Below the pieces are notes generated by a model, which was not told the DNA's origin, made no database searches, and saw only the letters and a list, made by a program, of their open reading frames with translations. A program made the position numbers and the translations under genes. DNA of 64,000 nt from Hexactinellida sp. DTS-2022 (Eukaryota > Porifera > Hexactinellida), in NCBI GenBank assembly GCA_028753945.1, contig JAPNXP010000002.1, positions 4,960,001-5,024,000 of the forward strand, written 5' to 3'. The first letter of the stretch is position 1. Every line of letters starts with the position of its first letter. Positions 33,480 through 43,152 of the stretch are shown piece after piece.

Positions 33480-36245
33480 CTATCCTGGTGGGCTCTGGGA
33501 AGTTAGGATCTCCCATGTCGTTGATGTGCTAGCATGCTGTTTAGTGAAGGATTACCCATGCCATAACGTTGTAAATTTAATAATGTACTATATTTTTTTA
33601 AACCATTTGTAAGCATCATTATTGGCCTCCGAATGATCAAGTCGCTCGATCTTGGAACGAATAGACCTTTCTAATCAACCTTCGACCTTGGGCGTCCAAG
33701 GTCAAAGTCGAAAAAAATTGTTCCTAAAAGTTGTCCCCCCCAGGAAATATCTCACTCCTACAAAGATCGGCAGCTATGTATGTAGGTATGTAATGGAACT
33801 AAGGAATGAAAAAGCAGTAATTAGTTAAAAATATATATGAAAACAATGAGTCCTGTTTAATTAATTCGATATATTAGTATATAGCACATAGTACTAATCT
33901 GGACAAATTGCATGTGAGTCTCGTTAGTACGGGATGAACTCTTTCAATATAAGTTTCATTGCGTGCCCGTCAAACTCGTAGGTTGCAAATCGATCAGTGA
34001 GTGAAGGGAATTATGCTTTCCCTATGATTTCAACTATCGAGAAGCTTCACAGTAATGACTTATAATGAAACTATCAACAGAAAACAGTTGTAGGGACAAT
34101 ATATGTTTCATGAATTCATCTTTGGCAGAGCCAGCTTTTTGAATTAGGGGGGCAATGTAGTTTCAAATTCAACTGCAGTTAGTCGTCATTAGTCATCACT
34201 AAACTTAGGAACAATATAATTGTAAATCAATGACCTTTATTAATATCCAGGTCACCAGGTGGTATTAGACCGATAGACCATACCATACCTGTCAGCCGTA
34301 CAGGGATTCTCTGGACAGTCCAGAGATTTTCCCTTGTCCAGGCGTACAGGAATTTAATACATTTGTCCAGGGACTTTTATTTGGAGCAAACATATTTTGT
34401 TTCAACTACATGACATAATTTTATATCTTGGTTTGTGCAAATTAAATGTAATTATCCATTTGGCCAAGAATTCTCTGGACATTATGTAGATTTCGAAAGT
34501 TGTTACAGTGATTTGTCTGTCATAAGTTTTGTAGGTATTGAAAATGCAAATGTTGTTTTTTGTAATATTGTATACAGTATACTGAGCGAACGTGGCCAAC
34601 GAGTGAGGTTTTGTAGGGGTGTCCAGGGAAATTACCCTTTGTCCAGGGAATTCCCGATGTCAGTCCAGTGATTTGATGGTATATGCAAATCCCCAAGGTA
34701 TCCACCGATTGGGATAGATAGATATAATTGTAACCAATCATCAAAATATTTCGGGAGTGGGGGTCTTGCCCCCCCCCCCTGGCTACGCCACTCGTGTCCA
34801 TACTAATTAAATGAATAAAAATGTTATTCAATGCAACAAATTGTAAATGTTAAATCGGAGATTGAAACTTGCATTATCTCGAACTATATTATTTACAAAA
34901 TGAAGTTAAAATGTAATTGATAGCTCGTTTTGAATGACAGTCAATGTCCTCGTCTCCGAAGAGCGAAAAGTGTGTAGAAGATTTTGTGTTAGGTATAGCA
35001 TATAGTTGGTGATGAGCTGTTGGTACATGTAGTTCTGATGGTTCGAGTCTCTGTAGCAGTATCAGTTAGTTTGTAGAAGATCCCACAGCACGGCATGTCG
35101 GTTTCCTGCCATTCTCCAATATACAACTGGAGTCCGCACCCTGGTCTCTTCTCTTCCTAGACCCGCTGGGCATAGAAGTTTGGAGGCAGCTGAACAAGGA
35201 GGGGGGGCACCATCAAGATGAAGTTGCCTCCGTCAGGCCTCTATTCAGGAGGCAGCTAATGCAGGAATCAGCTGCTCCGCTGTTACACAAAATAAAATAT
35301 TCTTATTTCGTTATCTAACCGAACATCAGAACTCTGTATCTGATAGGGAAACTGTTCATAAATACTGATTTGAGCGGTTACAACGGCATTATGGATATGA
35401 ACATTTAAACAGCCCATAAGTGAAAGGGGATTTTGAAATATTTTGAGAACCATGCATTAATATGAAACTATAATAAGTTGAGCATACACTAAGATTAAAC
35501 TACCCACATAAACAAATTTATTGTATTAATCTGTAATGTGAGAAATAGTTGCCTATACGAAGCAAAACAATAAACAAAAAAGAAAACTTCCCTCTATTAT
35601 ACTTGTTATTTATTGTGGGTTTCAAAATTTGGGTGATAAAAAGGTTCCAAAGTGGTGGTTGTTCATATGCGAGATTTTGGCAATGTGACCATGTATGTTT
35701 GTTTTCAAAATCAATATTTTACCGTAGACTGCATAATCGCTACACAGTGTGGTAGTGCCAAAAGATGTAGTCAATATTCAACAAATTTCAAGATATTTGC
35801 GATTTATACATCTTTTTATATTCTCTATTGATTCCATTCAAAAGAAAGTTTTTTTGAAATTTCAAGATGATGACATAGCATAAAAGTGTCATCTGCCACT
35901 TGATTACCACCTCAATTCGACATATTAAAATTGAAACTTTGGCTGTTCAAAACATGTTAGCTATGGAATTCAATGTATAGTCCCCTTTTAGAATATTTTA
36001 CTCTTGTTTTTTACAGTTGTAGGACATAAATGGAATTTCTTACATTTTTTAGTCATCAATGGTTCCAAAAAACAAACTTTAGTTGTTTAACCGTACACGG
36101 CCCAGCTGTTACAACGTGTAACAACACAATTTTATTGTTTTTGGAGGGCAATATTGCCTAAATCGTTGGAATTTCAAAGATTTAGACATGGTTTTTCCTT
36201 CTTGTTCTTTTGGTCAACTTAAATTTTATTTTTCCAGTAACTGTT
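33480..36245. other. no gene seen; one possible repeat
   Basis: 34277-34686 contains several TGTCCAGGGA and CTCTGGACA phrases and begins and ends with ATACCAT in opposite senses, so it may be an old element. At about 34790, CTGGCTACGCCACTCG looks like a common animal element end. A GC-richer patch at 34975-35285 has no supported ORF. Confidence 0.3.
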
Positions 36246-36287
36246 TTGGACCATGGATGAGCTTCATCCATCTGATCCATGGTCCAA
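36246..36287. repeat. TTGGACCATGG foldback, copy 2
   Basis: A 42-bp palindrome from TTGGACCATGGATGAG to GATCCATGGTCCAA, related to 31803-31844. The right part of the region to 37029 (for example GCGAAGCGGTTGTTGGG at 36843) has no gene. Confidence 0.5.
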
Positions 36288-37028
36288 TAATATATATTTG
36301 CAAATACCTAGAATGGAGCACAAATCGTTCGAAAGAAATCAGAATGCATAATAGGCTATGGTGAATCGAATTGCACAAAGGAATTGCATTTTAAATGAAC
36401 TTTTGACGTGGTTATTTGGGTATTGATTTTGAGTGTAATCCATGGTGAAAAACACATATAAAAACATGTTTGTATTTACAGAGTTGATTGAAGAAACTAC
36501 AATACACACAGGGCTATTTTTTGGAATATATGTGTATTTTGGATCTGGCTCGGACCAATTCGAGTTATGAAAAAAAATCACACTTACCAAGGAATTTTGA
36601 CGTCATTGGCACATTTTTGAAAGTGTGAAAATCCACCTAATGTATCATAACTCGCACTCCATGAGAGATTGAAATGTGAAAATTTAATATAATGTGTATA
36701 CTAATGGTGCCTACCTATCCCCCAAATCACGAATTTGCTACTTATTTTCTAATTATTGCGTCATCATGTTGATACAAAAAACCCCAAAATGTTTTTCTCC
36801 TTCGCAATTCACGAAGTTTCGAGTACAAAACACAACAACCCGCGAAGCGGTTGTTGGGTAGATGCACACGTCGCAAAGCGACCAAGCAAGCGTAGCGTGT
36901 TAGTTTTATTTATTAAATAACATCTTTGTCTTCTTCATCATTCATTTTGAAAAATTTATTTTGTTGTTTTTCAGCATGTACATTATATATTTACAATATT
37001 TACAATTACTTTATGAGAATGTTTATCT

Positions 37029-37160
37029 AGAGCTCAGCTCTAATAAAGCTCAGATTTTTTCCCATACTAAAAGCCCAGGCTTACTTTCTGAAGGTCAATT
37101 TTGAAAACTTGGAAAAATTGACTTTTCTCAGTTCCTGAATTCACAAAAAATCTGAGCTCT
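37029..37160 (+). mobile_element. small foldback MITE, copy 2
   Basis: Starts GAGCTCAGCTC with CTCAGATTTTTTCCC and ends AAAAAATCTGAGCTCT. The inside has GGTCAATTTT...AAAATTGACT as an inner stem. Reverse partner of 25805-25948. Confidence 0.55.
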
Positions 37161-37284
37161 ATATAAATTATTTACTTTATTTACATTATATGTACTATTT
37201 ACAATTACTATATTTACATTATGTGCACTATTTACCTTTATATTTCATTTATTTCTTCACCATCAACAAGGACTCAACGATCAT

Positions 37285-37470
37285 TTGCCTCAAAAACATG
37301 CTCTACGAGCAAAATCTTATTACACAGGCCATGTAGAGGATGGTTGGCATACTAGAATCGTGGAAGGTGGAAAATGGAAGAGTTGGAGGGTTGGAGGGAT
37401 AAAACTTAAAAGAGTACCGAGGAGATGGAAGGGTGGAAGGAGGCGACGGACAAGAAAACAGAAGAAATGA
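37285..37470 (+). CDS. small basic ORF, unrecognised
   Basis: 61 codons. The first half reads KSYYTGHVEDGWHTRIVEGG, then a strongly basic C-terminus (RRWKGGRRRRTRKQKK) that would suit nucleic-acid binding. An opposing ORF at 37320-37628 (SYLQSAPPPLPSRQSN) ends in a donor-like GGTAATTATC, so either strand could be coding. No family recognised. Confidence 0.3.
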   Translation: MPQKHALRAKSYYTGHVEDGWHTRIVEGGKWKSWRVGGIKLKRVPRRWKGGRRRRTRKQKK

Positions 37471-37754
37471 TGAATCTGATAATTACCATGGGGAACCACA
37501 TATACTAGCTCTAAATCAAATTGAGGAGAAGTGACATTAGATTGGCGGCTTGGAAGAGGTGGAGGGGCACTTTGTAAATAGGATACATCTTTAGTAGTTC
37601 CTTTAGTAGTTCTTTTGGTATACATCATTCACTATTCGTGGATGAAATAAATTATAAACGGTAATACTCTGAATAAACGCCAGGTCAATAAAGATGGTCA
37701 ATGATCGGCATTGGACTCACGCCTGTTCATATTAACAACGCCTAATCAGGCCTA

Positions 37755-38000
37755 TTGATTGTGGCGGGGTCCATCGCCCGTGATTCAATGACACGAGCTG
37801 CAAATAATTTAGCTGTAAAATTTGGCAAATATGGATATGTTCTAATCCATGAAGTTGGTTCCTTCGAGGGCGCGTACCAGAAAGGATCTAACAGAGGGGC
37901 GGGCGGTCACTCTAGGTATGTTTTGGATTCTTGGAACTATAATTTGGATGTTCCATCCCATGATTGCTTTATCAAAGGTTTCCCATCATGTAATATCTAG
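37755..38000 (+). CDS. 81-codon ORF, unrecognised
   Basis: It reads MTRAANNLAVKFGKYGYVLI then HEVGSFEGAYQKGSNRGAGG. Mixed composition and a low AT bias favour real coding, but nothing is recognised. It lies between the basic ORF and the coiled-coil ORF on the same strand. Confidence 0.3.
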   Translation: MIVAGSIARDSMTRAANNLAVKFGKYGYVLIHEVGSFEGAYQKGSNRGAGGHSRYVLDSWNYNLDVPSHDCFIKGFPSCNI

Positions 38001-38203
38001 CACAACTAAGATTAATTGAATTTCTATATATCCTTTCAATATCAATATGCTATTATACATTTTCAACACTTTCAATTTACTATCCATTACTCATTTCAAT
38101 TTTCTGATTATCCATCACTCATTCAATTTATAATTATATTTTATTTCCTTTGATGCTACCTATTATAATGCAATTTCCATCCTCTACCTAAAATTAGAAC
38201 ACA

Positions 38204-38650
38204 ATGGATCTTGAAATGTTCAATGAGTTGGCGAACAAGGTTGAGATGCTGAAAGGGGAGATTGCTAGAGCGGCGGTAGAAAGGTTCACAATGCTGCATG
38301 ATGCTTCGCGTATGCGAGCAAAAATATTCTCTCTGGAGGAAGAAGTGCGTGGAGCACGAGAACGTAAAGAAGCAATTTTGGTGAGGCTTGACTCTTCTGA
38401 GAGAAGATTAGAAGAGGGGAGGCGTTGGGAACGGAGTTATCAGAGAAGAGAGGTGCAAGCGAAGGCAGCATCAAGAATTTGCGAGGAGAGGGTGATTGTT
38501 GCATTGCGGTGGGAAGCCGAAGCTCGCCGTAGAGCGGAGGAATGGAGAAAAGAAATTGAGAGGCGGGAGGCAAAGGAAATTGCTGTCGGCACAGGTGTAA
38601 TTTTAGATTTTTCAGTTCAATATTGGAATTTATATGGGAATAATTGCTAA
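38204..38650 (+). CDS. coiled-coil ORF, 148 codons, unrecognised
   Basis: A good ATG (ACACAATGGATC) opens a highly charged, helix-favouring protein. It reads MDLEMFNELANKVEMLKGEI, later EEEVRGARERKEAILVRLDS and RWEAEARRRAEEWRKEIERR. From about residue 10 to 125 it looks like one long coiled coil. The last ~25 codons run into the 82-bp tandem repeats, so the true C-terminus is probably lost. The next ORF with a membrane segment may be the displaced end. No family recognised. Confidence 0.5.
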   Translation: MDLEMFNELANKVEMLKGEIARAAVERFTMLHDASRMRAKIFSLEEEVRGARERKEAILVRLDSSERRLEEGRRWERSYQRREVQAKAASRICEERVIVALRWEAEARRRAEEWRKEIERREAKEIAVGTGVILDFSVQYWNLYGNNC

Positions 38651-38903
38651 TACAAAAGAAATTGCTGCCGGCACAGGTGTAATTTTATATTTGGTAGTTC
38701 AATATAGGTATTTATATAGAAATAATTGATAATACAAAGGAAATTGTTGTCGGCACAGGTGTAATTTTAGATTTGGTTGTTCAATATAGTGATTTATATA
38801 GGAATAATTGCTAATACAAAGGAAATTGCTGTCGGCAAGGTGTAATTTTAGATTTTTCAGTTCAATATTGGAATTTATATGGGGATAATTGCTAATCCAA
38901 AGG
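38576..38903 (+). repeat. 82-bp tandem repeat, four units
   Basis: Units start GAAATTGCTGTCGGCACAGG at 38576, 38658, 38740 and 38822, and a broken fifth starts at 38904, all exactly 82 bp apart. Since 82 is not a multiple of three, each unit shifts frame. The phrase GCTGTCGGCACAGG then AATTTTAGAT matches the right arm of the hairpins at 7356 and 8297. Confidence 0.85.
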
Positions 38904-38920
38904 GAAATGGTCACTATTTA

Positions 38921-39103
38921 ATGCGCTGGGCCGTGGTTATTGGGGTGGGGATTGGAATCCCAATATTGCTCCTGACAATCGTGTGGGTTAAGTCACTTTG
39001 GTGGTGGGTGAGCGGATATACCAAAGGGGGAGGGAGGACGGAAGTGGCGGTGGAGGTGGAAGTGGCGGTGGCTGTGGCTAATTCAGTGCAATACACAAAG
39101 TGA
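38921..39103 (+). CDS. single-pass membrane ORF, unrecognised
   Basis: Starts MRWAVVIGVGIGIPILLLTI followed by VWVKSLWWWVSGY, one convincing hydrophobic span of about 23 residues. A Gly/Glu/Val simple-repeat tail follows (EVAVEVEVAVAVA). It lies directly after the tandem repeats and the coiled-coil ORF. The GT/GG-rich tail may partly be microsatellite. Confidence 0.35.
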   Translation: MRWAVVIGVGIGIPILLLTIVWVKSLWWWVSGYTKGGGRTEVAVEVEVAVAVANSVQYTK

Positions 39104-40064
39104 GTTAGAATTTGATTGATCAATGGGATTATACTGGTTTACCTCCTTATACTTTTTCCTAAAAATCTATGTTCGTTTTTCAAAAGCCTATATCTCAAAA
39201 GTAAAATTTTCAAATTTTGGGGGGATGTCAGTTTGTCAATTTAGCACGTGGAATCAAAAACTCAACGGTTTCGGATTGATCTTGTGAAGATACATCTTAT
39301 GAGTGCCGCGATTTATTCTAAGATGATAGTTCTTCTGTTTTCAGGATTTTGGATCAGGAAATCTTCATTTGAAAGTCGACCTCACACAAAACTATTTGAA
39401 ATCCATAAAAATGTAGATATCCAGAATCCCTAAACTCATAATGTTTATTTCCCATACCCAAATAATACATTTCACACCTCTAAATGTTCAAAATCACTGA
39501 GTTCTATTTTTTATGACATCATAGAAATATAAGCTAACTTTGGTATCCTGTATCTCATAAATTAAAAGACCTAGAGGTTAGCTATAAACGGCTAAGTATT
39601 TGGTAACCAAGATTTCCCATAACCAAATATTACATTTGCTCCTTTATCCCATCAAATCACAGTTTCATTATTTACATGTGTCTATGCGCTATTTGAAATT
39701 TTTGAAACTCGACGTGCTAGATTTTAATTCGAAAATGCTAAATGTTGACTAACCCTATTTTCCATACCCACTTCTTCTCCTGCCACTCTTTTTGGCCCTG
39801 TCTATAAGGCCGCTACCAGTTCACAACTATTTATTTGTTGTAGCACACATTCCAATAAATGTACTAGTTTCTAGAATTTTTATTTAGTTATAGTTCTGAC
39901 ATCCAATTAGCTAGGGAAATACGTCATCTGTTTCATCCAATACATTATATATTGTTACTACATTGTCACATCACAACTCTGTAAATGCCACCTTGTCTAG
40001 TAGTAGTAATCAGAAGTTTATTTAGGTGCCAGCCAGGCAGGTATCGGTTGAGGTGAAAAAGTGC
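39104..40064. other. no gene seen
   Basis: AT-rich DNA. The phrase TATATCTCAAAAGTAAAATT near 39190 and a relative near 39547 hint at a diverged duplication. No ORF is supported. Confidence 0.3.
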
Positions 40065-40283
40065 CTAGCTGCACTTGATTTCGTGCCAGGTGTCTGTCCA
40101 GACATCGTGGATAAATCCCTGTTTGAGTTCCGTACAAATTTTAGATCCTCCATATAATGCCGCATCATTGAAATATACCGAATATGTATCATGGCTGATA
40201 ACTTTAGGGTGCCATAGAATTTTACCTTCCATGATAAAGTGCCGGCCATTAAAATGCTGGATAAACCTCTGGTTGGAACCCAC
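40065..40283 (-). CDS. unrecognised ORF at outer edge of left arm
   Basis: 72 codons read GSNQRFIQHFNGRHFIMEGK then ILWHPKVISHDTYSVYFNDA. The composition looks coding, but I know no family. It spans the outer end of the inverted repeat. Its mirror at 53745-53984 differs at four codons and then diverges, so at least one copy is truncated or chimeric. Confidence 0.35.
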   Translation of the reverse strand: MGSNQRFIQHFNGRHFIMEGKILWHPKVISHDTYSVYFNDAALYGGSKICTELKQGFIHDVWTDTWHEIKCS

Positions 40284-40980
40284 CGAACATCACATTTTCT
40301 CTTCATTTCTCTTTACATATATTATTTCAATTCGATTACACACAAATATACAATACAGCTCAATACTCTGAAGCTGTTTATCTGTCTGAATGCGTGTTAT
40401 TTTTGTTATTATACGCTATACATATTTATATTTGCTTTGACTCGACATGAAGCTTTACTATAGAATGTTGCTACGCATATTTCTTTGATTGGGACGCCAA
40501 GGGCTAACTGTAACGGGCAGTTGGTTATGTTGGGATACGCTAAGCTACTCGTCCTGAGTTCATCTGCAGCGAGAGTTAGAGTACACTAATTTCATAACCA
40601 CAGCCATGTTTCAGATGCTCAATTCAGTATTGGTCGATGACTAACGCTTTATATATTGTCAAATAAAAGTTTGACCTGTGTCTTGAGTTGTTACGACTGA
40701 TGTACTTCTGCTCATCCGAAGCTATCCAGAATGATTCTTGCAATGTACTGACTGCTCTTGAAAGTTGAAAAGGTTACTATTATCTTCGAATCGCATGTAA
40801 GTGTGTAAAAATATGTAATTAATTTCCATATACTTAGGATTGAAATCTATACGGCGTTACCATTTAGCACTTACAATAACATTATATAGAAATTATCCAA
40901 ATTCGTTTGGTTAGTAATCACTATCTTCCACTAATTGTGTTTGTTTTTCGTAAACGTAACACATTTTGAAGTTCCCTTCC

Positions 40981-41015
40981 TATCCTATCCTATCCTATCC
41001 TATCCTATCCTATCC
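40981..41015. repeat. (TATCC)7 microsatellite, mirrored at 53013-53047
   Basis: Seven perfect pentanucleotide units in the left arm, and seven in the right arm as GGATA. Equal copy number in a fast-mutating repeat points to a very young duplication, gene conversion, or assembly mirroring. Confidence 0.9.
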
Positions 41016-43152
41016 GACTCGTCCTGTTAGTGATAACTTATTAATTCACTTATCACCCTGCTATATGACTAATCTAGCTATTGAATACCGCGTCAATATA
41101 CTAGGAATTGTGTGTGAATAGCGTGGCAATTCCAATTAGGATCTACGTATCCAACCATGGTCTGTTTGATCAATTGATGAATCTCATAAGTTAGCAAAAT
41201 TGTTTTGGCATATTTCCTTGAGCTGATAATTCTTCGTAATAATTGCCTGTTACAAGCTATAATGTAACTCAACAGCTCTAATGGCCAGCAAACTCTCTTT
41301 GTGCCAAGCATAGTTTCGAAATTATCTAATTTCAACACATTGACAAATTAGTAATTCAATTGGTTTATCGTCTTCGTTTCACTTAGAAGTGTTTTTACTT
41401 GTTTTTGTATTTAGATAGACTGTTTAGGAGTTTTCATTGGGAGAGAGTCTCTACTTCATTGATCCTCTACCCACTACTGAGTACTCCTTCTCTTACTTTA
41501 CGTACCAGAATGACCAAGCTACCTAGCAACGGACAGTGTTTATACACATAATATATGTCATTGTTTTGTAAATATCTGCTGAATTATTCTATTATATCAA
41601 TTGCAATCAATTGTTATTTCGAACAATACAATATCCTATGTTGCTGGGAACCTAGATGCAAGCTGTGGTGTGCCTCTAAGCTTGTGTCGCGCGCTTCTAG
41701 ATAAACCATTGATCCCGTAATGGGGCCATTTATCTGTTGTAGACATTGCTTATATCAATCAAGAATTGGCAGACAATGAAATGAAGTCAGCCGGATACTT
41801 GTGTGAGAATCATGACACCATAGATCTAAGATTCACGCAGTGTCTCCACTGGATAAGGTTTCAGCCAACCATAGGCTGATGAAGTATATCATATATTAAT
41901 GAATGCTATAGACATCTTGTAGTACTTATTGCATTATTGGATTGGATTATTATCTTGTGATTTGTATTTCATTATTTTTGATTCATATTGAAAATACTCT
42001 TCATTAAAATACTTTCTGTGAAATACATTACAATTACAATAGTTACACATCTAGCCGGGTATTTCATGTTTGAACGTAACTGAGGCTAATATGTATGGAG
42101 AGCCTTTTATGGCCCGGATCAAGTGGCTTTTTGAAAGTTATGTTTGCTAATATATAAATGGAACGAATGCAGCATACATAAACTTTTGTGTGGTTGCGAA
42201 TGCTACCAAATGGCTATTATTATCCCAAATTATTTACTCTCTGTCTCCATTTCTAATCGATCTACTATATGTGTTTGGAATCAGCTACTGAGTGTAAAGC
42301 AGTCTCCCTATAATTTTCGGGGAGCTTACTTCCCAACTCGGACTCTACCTCATATTCTGGAAATGAACATTTCCAAACGCATTTACCCGGAAGTTTAGGT
42401 AAATGAGCATTTTCCGTGGACACCGCCGAAACCCTTATAGGAAATACTGTAAAACTGTTGCCAATAATCTGGCCATATTATATATTCATGTCATATGTAA
42501 TAATAGACAGCACAATGAATTGGTACATGTTACATTCCTCTATCGAAATACATTGTAATACTAATATTCAATAAGATTGATTGGCCTGTCTGCTGGTAAA
42601 TACACAGATATTTCGTGGGTGTTTCGTGCTCGAAGTTGGTCTCTCTCTTTAAAGGTGAGCTTCTTGTGGACCGATCGGAGATTCCTTCCGTATAGCTTCA
42701 CATAATGCTTGTAGGCCTTATATTCCTCCATGCCAAACTCCTCCACCAGGTCTTGGACTGTAGATTGGTGGAACAGCTCCAGATATACTTAATACTTCAC
42801 AGATGGTTGGATATTTCGCACAAGCCAAACCCGCAACCCAAACCAATCAACCCCTTTAGAAATACAATAATACTATCAAAATATAGTATACAGTTACCGT
42901 ATACATCATGTAATAATTTTGTACATTATTATCAAGTTATCATTCAATAATTTCATCCTGGCAAACATTGTAATTTTCATATCATATAATTCAATACAAC
43001 CTACAAGTGGTTTCACACGAGTCATGTATAATATACACAACGAGTACGTACAAGTGGAATCCACTCACAAGTATATATCAACACACGAGTACAAGTATAA
43101 TTAACACACACACATGTATATTTCATCTGGTCAGGTAGGGAGCCCTAAAATA

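Noticed and set aside
34277-34800. Complete transposon with ATACCAT and GGCGTAGCCAGGG ends
   Set aside because: The two candidate end pairs disagree and no target duplication is visible.
35038-35060. GGTTCGAGTC resembling a tRNA T-arm
   Set aside because: I could not form acceptor, D and anticodon stems around it.
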